This document shows positions 13,800 to 23,065 of a DNA stretch of 32,119 bases, in pieces. Every line of letters starts with the position of its first letter. The stretch's first letter is position 1. Source of the stretch: Actinomycetes bacterium (GTDB taxonomy: Bacteria; Actinomycetota; Acidimicrobiia; Acidimicrobiales; RAAP-2). The notes beneath the pieces are model-generated. The model had not been told where the DNA came from, made no database searches, and worked only from the letters and a program-made list of their open reading frames with translations. A program made the translations under genes and the position numbers. Location of the stretch: NCBI GenBank assembly GCA_021838005.1, contig JAKCEK010000007.1, positions 1 through 32,119 on the forward strand. Reading direction: 5' to 3'.

Positions 13800-15299
13800 G
13801 TGCAGACGCTCACCAGGGCCGCCTTCGACGAACTCGTTCGGGCGGGCTACAACGTGGTCCCGTTGACGGCCACCCTCCAGCTCGACCGCGAGACGCCCGT
13901 CACCCTCTACGACCGGCTCCGCGGTCGAGCCTTCTTCCTGCTCGAGAGCGCGGCCCTCACCGAGACGACCGGCCGGTACTCCTTCGTCGGACTCGACCGG
14001 CTCTGGCGACTCACCACCACCCGGACCGCGACGCCCGCGGCGGGCGGGGGTGCCCCGGGCGACCCCTCTCCGCTCGCCGAGCTGCGCGCCCGACTCGGCC
14101 GCTACCGGGTCGCTCCCGCCCCGGGGCTGCCGGACCTGCTGGGTGGGGCGGTCGGGTTCGTCACCTACGACTACGTCCGACGCCTCGAGCGCCTCCCGGG
14201 CCACCCCGGGGAGCCCCCCTGGCCCGAGGTCGACTTCGGGTTCCCGGGCGCGATGCTGGTCTGTGACCACCTGCGCCACTCCACGACCGTCGTCGCGTTG
14301 GCCCTCGTCGAGGACCGCCCCGAAGAGAGCTACCGCGACGCGCGCGACCGGCTCGACGAGATCGTCGAGACCCTCCTCGGCCCCGCCCCGACGCCCGACG
14401 CCCTCACCGAGCGCCTCGTCGCGACGGCCCCCGACCAGCGCGGGGTGGTGGCGATCCGCGAGATCGCGGCCCGGCTCTCCAACTTCACGCCCGAGCGGTA
14501 CGAGGCGGTCGTCGAACGGGCCCGCGCCTACATCGAAGACGGCGACGTCTTCCAGGTGGTGCCGAGCCAGCAGTTCCGCCGACCGACCAGGGTCGACCCG
14601 CTCACGCTCTACCGGGTCTTGCGCGCGCTCAACCCCTCGCCGTACATGTACCTCATCGACACCGGCGAGCGCCAACTCGTCGGAGCGAGCCCCGAGATGC
14701 TGGTGCGCGTCCACGACGGGGTCGTCTCCACCCGGCCCATCGCCGGAACCCGTCCCCGCGGGGCGACCGAGGCCGAGGACGAGGCGCTCGAGGCCGAGGT
14801 CCTCACCGACGAGAAGGAGATCGCCGAGCACGTCATGCTCGTCGACCTCGGGCGCAACGACATCGGCAAAGTCGCCGAGACCGGCTCCGTTCGGGTCGAA
14901 CAGCTGGCCCACGTGGAGCGCTTCAGCCACCTCATGCACCTGGTGAGCCACGTCGACGGCCGGCTCCGCCCGGGGCTCGACGCCTTCGACGCCTTCGACG
15001 CGGTCTTCCCCGCCGGGACGCTCTCGGGCGCCCCCAAGGTGCGCGCGATGGAGATCATCGACGAGTTCGAGCCCACGTACCGCGGCCCCTACGGGGGCGC
15101 CGTAGGGTACTTCGCCCTCTCGGGCAACGCCGACTTCGCGATCACGATTCGCACCGTCGCCCTGGCCGACGGCTGGGCCACGGTCCAGGCCGGGGGCGGA
15201 GTCGTGGCCGACAGCCGCGGGGCGGCCGAATACCTTGAGTGCCTCAACAAGGCCTCCGCCCCCCTGCTGGCCCTGGAGATTGCCGACCCCTCGGACTGA
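13800..15299 (+). CDS. trpE: Anthranilate synthase component I
   Basis: A 499-residue chorismate-utilising enzyme that makes anthranilate, the first committed step of tryptophan synthesis. The N-terminal LLES motif (FFLLESAALTETTGRYSFVG) is the tryptophan feedback site of TrpE proteins. The catalytic half contains FQVVPSQQF, TRPIAGTRPRG, ADEKEIAEHVMLVDLGRND-like DEKEIAEHVMLVDLGRNDIG, and FPAGTLSGAPKVRAMEIIDEFEPTYRG. These features favour TrpE over PabB. The start is GTG at 13800, leaderless. The partner trpG is divergent. The isobutyryl-CoA mutase gene follows after 51 bp with its own promoter. Confidence 0.94.
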   Translation: MQTLTRAAFDELVRAGYNVVPLTATLQLDRETPVTLYDRLRGRAFFLLESAALTETTGRYSFVGLDRLWRLTTTRTATPAAGGGAPGDPSPLAELRARLGRYRVAPAPGLPDLLGGAVGFVTYDYVRRLERLPGHPGEPPWPEVDFGFPGAMLVCDHLRHSTTVVALALVEDRPEESYRDARDRLDEIVETLLGPAPTPDALTERLVATAPDQRGVVAIREIAARLSNFTPERYEAVVERARAYIEDGDVFQVVPSQQFRRPTRVDPLTLYRVLRALNPSPYMYLIDTGERQLVGASPEMLVRVHDGVVSTRPIAGTRPRGATEAEDEALEAEVLTDEKEIAEHVMLVDLGRNDIGKVAETGSVRVEQLAHVERFSHLMHLVSHVDGRLRPGLDAFDAFDAVFPAGTLSGAPKVRAMEIIDEFEPTYRGPYGGAVGYFALSGNADFAITIRTVALADGWATVQAGGGVVADSRGAAEYLECLNKASAPLLALEIADPSD

Positions 15300-15319
15300 G
15301 GCCGTCCCGGAGCCGACCC

Positions 15320-15350
15320 TATGCTGGGCACGGCCGACAAGGAGGGCAGA
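15320..15350 (+). promoter_or_regulatory. Promoter and ribosome binding site that fix the mutase start
   Basis: TATGCT (15320-15325) is a good -10 box and AGGAGGGC (about 15340-15347) is a strong Shine-Dalgarno sequence before GTG 15351. The ATG at 15321 used in the ORF track lies inside the -10 box and would not be transcribed from this promoter. Confidence 0.6.
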
Positions 15351-16984
<1,634 letters not shown>

Positions 16985-16988
<4 letters not shown>

Positions 16989-17371
16989 GCCGGGTGCTCG
17001 TGGCCAAGGTCGGCCTCGACGGCCACGACCGCGGGGTGAAGGTCGTCGCGCGCATCCTGCGCGACGCCGGCATGGAGGTCGTCTACACCGGGCTCTTCCA
17101 GACGCCCGAGTCGGTGGCCGCCTCGGCGATCGACGAGGACGTCGACGTCGTGGGCGTCTCGATGCTCTCGGGGGCCCACCTGACCCTCGCCCCCCTGGTG
17201 GTGGCCGCCCTGCGCGAGCGGGGCTCCTCGATCCCGGTCGTCGTGGGGGGAATCGTGCCGCCCGACGACGTCGCGACCCTGCGCGACGCGGGCGTCGCCG
17301 CCGTGCTCGGGCCCGGGGCCAGCGCCGAGGAGATCGTCGCCACGGTGTCGTCTCTCGTCGCGAGCCGCTAG
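16985..17371 (+). CDS. icmB: Isobutyryl-CoA mutase small subunit (B12-binding)
   Basis: A 128-residue cobalamin-binding domain. The motif DGHDRG (residues 12-17), with H14 as the lower axial cobalt ligand, is followed by [11 protein letters not shown] (SxL) and [11 protein letters not shown] (GG), the complete DxHxxG-SxL-GG signature. GTG at 16985 overlaps the icmA stop as GTGA, so the two subunits are made in equal, coupled amounts. Its size matches IcmB/HcmB. No G-protein chaperone (MeaB/IcmF type) lies in the window, so it must be encoded elsewhere. Confidence 0.92.
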
Positions 17372-17397
17372 TCCCGGCAGACCCCGCGCCGGGCCCA

Positions 17398-17430
17398 TAG
17401 AGTCGGGCTAATCACCGACTGAGGAGAAAC
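17398..17430 (+). promoter_or_regulatory. Promoter/leader of mscL with a perfect inverted repeat
   Basis: TAGAGT (17398-17403) or GCTAAT (17408-17413) may be the -10 box. AGTCGG (17401-17406) pairs with CCGACT (17415-17420) around an 8-base loop, and GAGGAGAAA follows as a ribosome binding site before GTG 17432. The repeat could be an operator or, with the upstream -10, an RNA hairpin near the 5' end. Confidence 0.4.
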
Positions 17431-17431
17431 C

Positions 17432-17848
17432 GTGCTGAAGGGCTTCAAGAACTTCTTGATGCGAGGCGACCTGATCGTCCTCGCCGTCGGGCTGGTCGTC
17501 GCACTCGCGTTCTCCACCCTCATCTCGGCCTTCACGACCAACGTCGTGACCCCGCTCATCAACTCGATCGCCGGCAGCCCCACGAAGCCCGGCCTCTCGT
17601 GGACGGTGAACGGCCAACTGATCAACCTCGGCGCCTTTCTCTCGGCGATCGTCTACTTCGTCATCTTCCTGGCGGTGATCTACTTCGTGCTCGTCGTGCC
17701 CTACCGCGCCTACATGGCCCGTCGGGGGACCACCGTCTTCGGCGCGCCCGAGCCACCCCCGCCCACCAAGACCTGCCCCGAGTGCCTCTCGAGCGACCTG
17801 CCGGCGGCCGCGACGAAGTGCTGGCACTGCGCGAGCGTCATCGACTAG
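17432..17848 (+). CDS. mscL: Large-conductance mechanosensitive channel with a C-terminal zinc ribbon
   Basis: A 138-residue channel that opens under membrane tension to release solutes in hypo-osmotic shock. The N-terminal MLKGFKNFLMRGDLIVLAVGLVVALAF contains the amphipathic helix and pore-lining helix 1 with its Gly/Ala packing pattern. Helix 2 spans about 68-92 (SAIVYFVIFLAVIYFVLVV). Instead of the usual charged C-terminal helical bundle, a Pro linker (EPPPPTK) leads to CPEC-x11-CWHC (C115, C118, C130, C133), a compact zinc ribbon. It has GAGGAGAAA before the GTG start. The downstream gene has its own promoter. Confidence 0.93.
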   Translation: MLKGFKNFLMRGDLIVLAVGLVVALAFSTLISAFTTNVVTPLINSIAGSPTKPGLSWTVNGQLINLGAFLSAIVYFVIFLAVIYFVLVVPYRAYMARRGTTVFGAPEPPPPTKTCPECLSSDLPAAATKCWHCASVID

Positions 17849-17900
17849 GGCCGACCCGTCCCCCGCGACCCCGTGCACCGGCCCGCCCCTCGGCGCGGAC

Positions 17901-17914
17901 TAGTTTGACGCGCA
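17901..17914 (+). promoter_or_regulatory. -10 box of the livGFHM operon
   Basis: TAGTTT (17901-17906) lies eight bases before ATG 17915. No Shine-Dalgarno sequence is present, so livG is probably leaderless. Confidence 0.45.
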
Positions 17915-18691
17915 ATGACTGACGCGGGGGGCGAGGCACTGCTCGAGTTCGACCACGTCTCGGTGCACTTTGAGGGGCTGCGCGCGCTCGACGAGGTCTC
18001 TTTCGCCGTCGCCTCGGGCGAGATCGTCGGGCTCATCGGTCCCAACGGCGCGGGCAAGACGACGGCCTTCAACGTCGCCTGTGGCTTCGTGCGGCCCTCC
18101 GCGGGCCACGTGCACTTTCACACCCGGGGGGCGTCGAACCTGCGACCCAACGAGCTGGCCCGCGCGGGGGTGGCGCGGACCCTCCAGGGCGTCGGCCTCT
18201 TCGGACACTGCACCGTCCTCGAGAACGTCATGGCGGGGGGTCAGTGCCGCCCGGCCGGCGGCGTGATCGCGAGCCTGTTGGCCCTTCCGGGCGCGGCGCG
18301 CGCCGAGACGGCGCTGCGGCGCGACGCCCTGGCGATGCTCGAGCGTCTCGGCATCGCCGCGGTCGCCCACCGCTTACCCTCGACCATCCCCTACGGGACG
18401 GCGAAGAAGGTGGCCCTCGCGCGAGCTCTGATGGGCTCGCCCCGGCTGCTCATGCTGGACGAACCCGCCTCGGGGCTCGACGAGGCCGAGCTCGAGGAGT
18501 TCGCCGCGCACATCGTCGAGCTCCGCGAGACGATGGGTGTGCTGCTCGTCGAGCACAACATGGAGTTCGTGATGCCCCTGGTCGATCGGCTGGTCGTGCT
18601 GAATTTCGGCGAGGTCATCGCCACCGGCACGCCGGGCGAGGTGCGCAACAACCACGCGGTGATCGAGGCCTACTTGGGAGTGAGCGAGTGA
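17915..18691 (+). CDS. livG: Branched-chain amino acid-type ABC importer, ATPase LivG
   Basis: A 258-residue ATPase of the HAAT importers. Walker A is GPNGAGKTT (about 43-51), Walker B is LLMLDEPASGLD, and the switch region is LLVEHNMEFVM. The C-terminal extension (ATGTPGEVRNNHAVIEAYLG) is typical of LivG. The ABC signature is unusual: IPYGTAKKVALARAL replaces the usual LSGGQ or LSYGQQRR pattern, although PYG-type variants occur in this group. It is followed by livF with a GTGA overlap. It is the first gene of a five-gene importer cluster. Confidence 0.93.
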   Translation: MTDAGGEALLEFDHVSVHFEGLRALDEVSFAVASGEIVGLIGPNGAGKTTAFNVACGFVRPSAGHVHFHTRGASNLRPNELARAGVARTLQGVGLFGHCTVLENVMAGGQCRPAGGVIASLLALPGAARAETALRRDALAMLERLGIAAVAHRLPSTIPYGTAKKVALARALMGSPRLLMLDEPASGLDEAELEEFAAHIVELRETMGVLLVEHNMEFVMPLVDRLVVLNFGEVIATGTPGEVRNNHAVIEAYLGVSE

Positions 18692-19395
18692 TCACCGTCG
18701 AGGGACTCACCGTGACCTTCGGGGCCGTCCACGCGCTGCGCGACGTGTCGCTGCGCGCCGAGACCGGAAAGATCACGGCCGTGCTCGGCGCCAACGGTGC
18801 CGGCAAGACGACCCTGCTGCGCACCATCAGCGGCCTCGTCGCGCCCCAGAGCGGGACGGTGTCGCTTGACGATCGCCTCCTCACCCGACAAAAACCCGAG
18901 GAGATCGCGCGCCTGGGCGTCGGCCACGTGCCCGAGGGCCGCGGGGTCATCGCCGAGTTCACCGTCGAGGAGAACCTACGCCTCGGCGCGATCGTGGCCA
19001 AGGTGCCCCTCGCGGACGGTCTCGCCCAGCAGTACGAGGCGTTCCCGGTGCTCGGTCAGCGGCGCAAGCAGCACGCCGCCAAGCTCTCGGGGGGCGAGCG
19101 CCAGATGCTCGCGATGGCCCGCGCGCTGATCGCCCGGCCCTCGGTCCTGTTGCTCGACGAGCCCTCACTCGGACTCGCGCCCCTCGTGACGGCCCAGCTG
19201 ATGTCGATCGTCGCCGAGCTGTGCGCGTCGAGGGACCTCACGGTCGTCCTGGTCGAGCAGAACGCCTCGTCGGCCTTGCGCATCGCGCACCACGCCGTCG
19301 TGCTGAACGTCGGCCGCGTCGTCGCCGACGCGCCCGCGCCGCAGGTCGCGGCCGACGAGCGGCTCCGCCAGTACTACTTGGGGATGGTGGAGTAG
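18688..19395 (+). CDS. livF: Branched-chain amino acid-type ABC importer, ATPase LivF
   Basis: A 235-residue second ATPase. Walker A is GANGAGKTT, the signature is LSGGERQMLAMARAL, Walker B is VLLLDEPSLGLAP, and VLVEQNASSALRIAH is the switch region. The block RLGVGHVPEGRGVIAEFTVEENL is diagnostic for LivF. The start GTG 18688 overlaps the livG stop; the ORF-track start at 18244 is in a wrong-frame extension. It forms the ATPase heterodimer with LivG under the LivH/LivM channel. Confidence 0.94.
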   Translation: MITVEGLTVTFGAVHALRDVSLRAETGKITAVLGANGAGKTTLLRTISGLVAPQSGTVSLDDRLLTRQKPEEIARLGVGHVPEGRGVIAEFTVEENLRLGAIVAKVPLADGLAQQYEAFPVLGQRRKQHAAKLSGGERQMLAMARALIARPSVLLLDEPSLGLAPLVTAQLMSIVAELCASRDLTVVLVEQNASSALRIAHHAVVLNVGRVVADAPAPQVAADERLRQYYLGMVE

Positions 19396-20294
19396 TGGAC
19401 AGCTTCCTCACGTCGCGGATCGTGACCGACATCCTGAACGGACTCACCAACGGCGCGATCTACGGCCTGGTCGCCCTCAGCCTCGTGCTGGTGTGGCGCG
19501 CGACCCGCGTCCTCAACTTCGCCCAAGGCGCGATGCCGATGTTCGCGACCTACCTCGGGATGGGGCTTCTCTCCTACCACTGGCCCTACTGGGTCTGTGT
19601 GGGGGTGTGCCTGGTGGCCGCCTTCGCGATCGGTGGCGTGACCGAGCGGGTGCTCGTGCGTCCCCTCTACGGAAAGCCCGAGATCAACCCCATCGTCGTG
19701 ATGGTGGGCTACCTCATCATCCTCGAGGCCTTCGCGGCGGCGATCTGGTCGACCACCCCCCGCAGCCTGCCGGCTCCCTTCTCCCCCATCGACTGGAGGC
19801 TGGCCGGACAGCCGGTCGGCCTGTCACCGTTCAGCCTGTTCGAGGTCGTCACCGCGCTCGTCGTCATGGGGGCCATCGTCACTCTCTTTCGCTTCACCCG
19901 ACTCGGCCTGCAGCTGCGCGCCTCGGCCCTGGCGCCCGAAGTCTCGCGGCTCTTGGGCGTGCGCGTCGGCCGGATGCTCACCCTCGGCTGGATGCTCTCG
20001 ACCGCCGTCGGCGCCGTGACGGCGATCCTGGTCGCTTCGAACTTCTTCACGGGCCTCACCCCGCAACTGATGGACGGCATCTTCGCCTTCGGCTTCATCG
20101 CCGCGGCCGTGGGCGGCCTGGACAGCCCGGTGGGCGCGGTGACCTCGGGAATCGCGCTGGGTGTCATCTTGCAGTTCGTCGGCGACTACCTCAACTCCAA
20201 CGCGATCATCCTGGTGGCCCTGGTCATCCTCATCGTGTCGCTCATGGTGCGCCCCAGCGGACTGCTGACCCGCAGCGCGGCGAGGCGCGTATGA
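19395..20294 (+). CDS. livH: Branched-chain amino acid-type ABC importer, permease LivH
   Basis: A 299-residue membrane protein with about eight helices. The opening LTNGAIYGLVALSLVLVWRATRVLNFAQGAM and the late GGLDSPVGAVTSGIALGVILQF are LivH family blocks, and the EAA-like loop RASALAPEVSRLLGV contacts the ATPases. GTG at 19395 reuses the last G of the livF TAG stop (TAGTG), so the true start is not the ORF-track 19221. It overlaps livM by four bases. Confidence 0.94.
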   Translation: MDSFLTSRIVTDILNGLTNGAIYGLVALSLVLVWRATRVLNFAQGAMPMFATYLGMGLLSYHWPYWVCVGVCLVAAFAIGGVTERVLVRPLYGKPEINPIVVMVGYLIILEAFAAAIWSTTPRSLPAPFSPIDWRLAGQPVGLSPFSLFEVVTALVVMGAIVTLFRFTRLGLQLRASALAPEVSRLLGVRVGRMLTLGWMLSTAVGAVTAILVASNFFTGLTPQLMDGIFAFGFIAAAVGGLDSPVGAVTSGIALGVILQFVGDYLNSNAIILVALVILIVSLMVRPSGLLTRSAARRV

Positions 20295-21490
20295 GCGCCG
20301 TCGCCCGCCACGGCGCCGTGGCGCTCGGTGCGTTCGTGGTGTCGGTCGCGCTGGCCGTGAGCCTCGCCCCTCGCGCGAGCGACACCGTCGCCGCGGTGGT
20401 CGTCGCGGTGGTGGCGGCGGCGGCGGGGTTCGTCGGCTCTCTGCCCGCGGTACGCGTCGGGCACCCCGCGCTGGCGCGCGCGATGCTCACCGTGGTGCTC
20501 GTCGACGCGATGGTTTTCGCCACGACCTTCCTCTCGGTCCCCACGGACTTCAACCTCGCGACCGGTGCGGCGATGGCGATCGCGCTCCTCGGGCTGTCGT
20601 TCCTCACGGGCGCCTCGGGCCAGATCTCGATCGGCAACGGCGCCTTCATGGGCGTCGGGGCCTTCGCCACCGCCATCTGGGCCAACCACCACGCCACCAC
20701 CCCTATCGTCGTGGTCCTGCTCATCTCGGTCGCGGTCGGTGCGCTGTTCGGCCTGCTGTTGGGCCTGCCGGCCACGCGCCTGCGCGGACCCTACCTCGCC
20801 GGCATGACCCTGGCCTTCGCGGTGGCCTTCCCGGCCATCCTCAGTTCGTTCAGCTCCTGGACCGGCGGGGACTCCGGTTTGCAGCTGCCGAACACGGTGA
20901 CGCCGCCCCACTGGCTCGTCGGACTCTTCCACGCGGGCACCCCCACGCTCACGACCGACACCCTCTGGTTGACCGACATCATCATGGTCGCCACCGGCGT
21001 CGCCTTCTTCTTCATGGCGAACCTGTTCGCCAGCCGCACCGGGCGGGCGATGCGCCTGGTGCGCGACAACGACGTCGCGGCCGAGCTCGTCGGAGTTAAC
21101 CTGCCGCGCACGCGGGTCATCGCCTTTGTCATTAGCGCCGCCTACGCCGCGCTGGGGGGGGCGCTGTGGACGCTCCTCAACAACTCGGTCTCGCCCGCGA
21201 CCTACGGCTTCGCCCTGTCGATCACGATCCTCGCGGTCATCGTGATCGGGGGGATCGGCACGATCTCCGGGGCCCTCATCGGTGGGGTCGTCTACGCCTA
21301 CTCGACCAGCGTGATCGCGTGGTTCGTCGCCCGCACGGGGCTCAATCCCCAGGGCAACCTCGCCAGCCAGCTCAACGGCATCATCTTTGGGGCGCTGCTC
21401 ATCGTGACCATGATGTTCTCGCCGCTGGGCATCGCCGGGACCATCCGCCACCTGCGCCGCCGGCGCGCCCTCGCGCGCGAGCGGGGCTGA
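20291..21490 (+). CDS. livM: Branched-chain amino acid-type ABC importer, permease LivM
   Basis: A 399-residue permease with about ten hydrophobic helices. The first ~75 residues form extra N-terminal helices, and the conserved core begins near FLTGASGQISIGNGAFMGVGAFATAI, followed by GLPATRLRGPYLAGMTLAFAVAFP, MRLVRDNDVAAELVGVNLPRTRVIAF (ATPase contact loop) and VIGGIGTISGALIGGVVYAY. ATG at 20291 overlaps the livH TGA as ATGA. It pairs with LivH to form the channel. The binding-protein gene follows after 99 bp with a separate promoter. Confidence 0.93.
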   Translation: MSAVARHGAVALGAFVVSVALAVSLAPRASDTVAAVVVAVVAAAAGFVGSLPAVRVGHPALARAMLTVVLVDAMVFATTFLSVPTDFNLATGAAMAIALLGLSFLTGASGQISIGNGAFMGVGAFATAIWANHHATTPIVVVLLISVAVGALFGLLLGLPATRLRGPYLAGMTLAFAVAFPAILSSFSSWTGGDSGLQLPNTVTPPHWLVGLFHAGTPTLTTDTLWLTDIIMVATGVAFFFMANLFASRTGRAMRLVRDNDVAAELVGVNLPRTRVIAFVISAAYAALGGALWTLLNNSVSPATYGFALSITILAVIVIGGIGTISGALIGGVVYAYSTSVIAWFVARTGLNPQGNLASQLNGIIFGALLIVTMMFSPLGIAGTIRHLRRRRALARERG

Positions 21491-21491
21491 C

Positions 21492-21520
21492 TTGCGCGAC
21501 ACCCGGGGAGGGCCTACGCT
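21492..21520 (+). promoter_or_regulatory. Separate promoter for the livJ binding-protein gene
   Basis: TTGCGC (21492-21497) and TACGCT (21515-21520) are separated by 17 bp. The predicted start is near 21527, giving a leader of about 63 nt. A separate promoter allows the binding protein to be made in excess of the membrane complex. Confidence 0.55.
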
Positions 21521-21525
21521 CGCCT

Positions 21526-21537
21526 TACCGAGCGGTA
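21526..21537. promoter_or_regulatory. Candidate operator at the livJ transcription start
   Basis: TACCG-AG-CGGTA is a perfect dyad at the predicted start site, and the half GCGGTA recurs 11 bp downstream (GCGGTATC, then GCGGTATG). A repressor bound here would block initiation. No regulator can be named from the window. Confidence 0.35.
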
Positions 21538-21573
21538 TCAGGCGGTATGTACGAGTTTCGGACACACTCATCA

Positions 21574-21580
21574 GGGGGGA
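21574..21580 (+). promoter_or_regulatory. G-rich ribosome binding site of livJ, complementary to the 6C RNA loops
   Basis: GGGGGGA lies nine bases before ATG 21590 and is the only Shine-Dalgarno-like element of livJ. It is the exact seven-base complement of the UCCCCCC loops of the 6C RNA at 3592-3680. Confidence 0.5.
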
Positions 21581-21589
21581 CAGAACACG

Positions 21590-22945
21590 ATGGCAATTTC
21601 TCAGTGGCGACGCGTCGCGACGGCAGGTTCGGCACTACTCCTGTGCGCGACCCTCGCCACGGCGGCCACGTCGATAGGGGACGCCGGAGCGGCGTCCAAG
21701 GCTCGGGCGCCCAAGGTCCCCGGGGTAACGGCCACCCAGGTCACGATCGGCGCCACCGTCCCGTTGACGGGCATCGCCTCGTCGGGCTACAACCAGGTCG
21801 CCAAGGCCGCCAACGCGGTCTTTCGGTACGTGAACTCCAAGGGCGGGGTCAACGGCCGGCGGATCCGCTACGTGCTGGAGGACGACTGCTACGGCACGCC
21901 GGGCTTCGGCTGCACCGGCGTCCCCAACACCGTGACCCAGACCCAGAAGCTCCTGGCGCTGCCGGTCTTCGCCACGGTGGGCTCGCTCGGCACCCCGACC
22001 CAGGACCTCGTGCGCACCCTGCTGAAGAAGAACGGTGTTCCCCAGCTCTTCGTGAACTCCGGTTCCTCGGACTGGAACGACCCGGCGCAGTACCCGGGGC
22101 TCTTCGGCTGGCAGCCCAGCTACTCCGTCGAGAGCAAGATCCTGGCCAAGTACATCCTCTCGACCTACGCGAACCAGAACGTCTGCTTCCTCGGTCAGGG
22201 TGACGACTTCGGCACCAACGGCCTCGCCGGACTGGTGGCCGGCGGCGTGAGCCCCGTGGTGACCGACTTCTACTCGACGACCTCGCTCGTCGCGACCAAC
22301 GGCGCGTCGATCGCCCCCTACATCCAGGCCTTCCAGAGCGCCAAGTGCACCGTCGTCTACCTCGACACCATCCCCGGCGCGACCGACGCAGCCCTGGGCG
22401 CCGCGCTGCAGCTGAGCTACACCCCCCACTGGGTGATCTCCAGCGTCGGCTCGGACCCCCAGACGGTCGCCGCACCCTTCAAGAGCTTGGGCGTCGACCC
22501 CGAGGTCGGGGCGGTCAGCTTCACCTACCTCCCGACGCCCACGAGCGCCAGCCCGTGGATCAACTGGATGTACAAGGTGCTCCAGGCCGACCCCACGGAC
22601 TTCCCGGGCTTCACCTCGACCACGCCGCTCAACGGCAACATCGAGTACGGCATCGGATGGGGCGTCGCCTTCGTCGAGGCCCTGAAGGCCGCCGGGCGCA
22701 ACTTCACTCGCGCCAGCTTCTTGAAACTGCTCACCCACTCGACGTTCACCCAGACGCCCTCGCTGGCCCCGCTCCAGTACACGCCGATCAACCACCAGGG
22801 CCTCAACGCCGGCCAGGTCGACGTGGTGGCGAGCGCGACGTCGGTGAAGACGGTGTCGAACACGGTCTACACGACCAACTCGAAGAACGGTCCGGTGACC
22901 GTGGTCCACCGCCTCAGCACCGGCATTCCGTCGTGGCTTAAGTAG
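21590..22945 (+). CDS. livJ: Branched-chain amino acid-type ABC importer, substrate-binding protein
   Basis: A 451-residue exported binding protein of the Peripla_BP_6 (LivJ) type. A Sec signal peptide covers about 1-35 (RR near the start, a hydrophobic core, cleavage near GDAGA). The C in LLLCA does not fit a lipobox because of Leu at -1, so the protein may not be lipid-anchored. The mature part starts TATQVTIGATVPLTGIASSGYNQVAKAANAVF, the first lobe of the fold. It ends at the TAA-free stop TAG 22943-22945, before a strong hairpin. The substrate cannot be told; LivJ-like proteins also bind amides, urea and aromatic compounds. The nearby isobutyryl-CoA mutase makes branched-chain compounds plausible. 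Confidence 0.9.
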   Translation: MAISQWRRVATAGSALLLCATLATAATSIGDAGAASKARAPKVPGVTATQVTIGATVPLTGIASSGYNQVAKAANAVFRYVNSKGGVNGRRIRYVLEDDCYGTPGFGCTGVPNTVTQTQKLLALPVFATVGSLGTPTQDLVRTLLKKNGVPQLFVNSGSSDWNDPAQYPGLFGWQPSYSVESKILAKYILSTYANQNVCFLGQGDDFGTNGLAGLVAGGVSPVVTDFYSTTSLVATNGASIAPYIQAFQSAKCTVVYLDTIPGATDAALGAALQLSYTPHWVISSVGSDPQTVAAPFKSLGVDPEVGAVSFTYLPTPTSASPWINWMYKVLQADPTDFPGFTSTTPLNGNIEYGIGWGVAFVEALKAAGRNFTRASFLKLLTHSTFTQTPSLAPLQYTPINHQGLNAGQVDVVASATSVKTVSNTVYTTNSKNGPVTVVHRLSTGIPSWLK

Positions 22946-22958
22946 TACGCCGGCGGCG

Positions 22959-22993
22959 GTGGCGAGCCCGGGCGCGCGGCCCGGGCTCGCCAC
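22959..22993 (+). terminator. Strong hairpin terminator after livJ
   Basis: GTGGCGAGCCCGGG (22959-22972) and CCCGGGCTCGCCAC (22980-22993) form a perfect 14-bp stem with loop CGCGCGG. No T-tract follows, which is common for actinobacterial terminators. It separates the importer operon from the hybrid kinase. Confidence 0.7.
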
Positions 22994-23065
22994 ACGTCCG
23001 GCGCGCCCGGGACGTGCTCCTCCCGCCCCGAAGCCTCCCGTCTCGGTAGAGTTCGACAAGAGCCG

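Noticed and set aside
19493-20290. Long upstream extension of the livM ORF
   Set aside because: It reads an alternative frame of livH. ATG 20291 overlaps the livH stop and begins the membrane protein.
21640-21652. Lipoprotein signal (lipobox) in the livJ protein
   Set aside because: The only candidate is LLLC, with Leu at -1, which signal peptidase II sites do not usually allow. A Sec type I signal is more likely.
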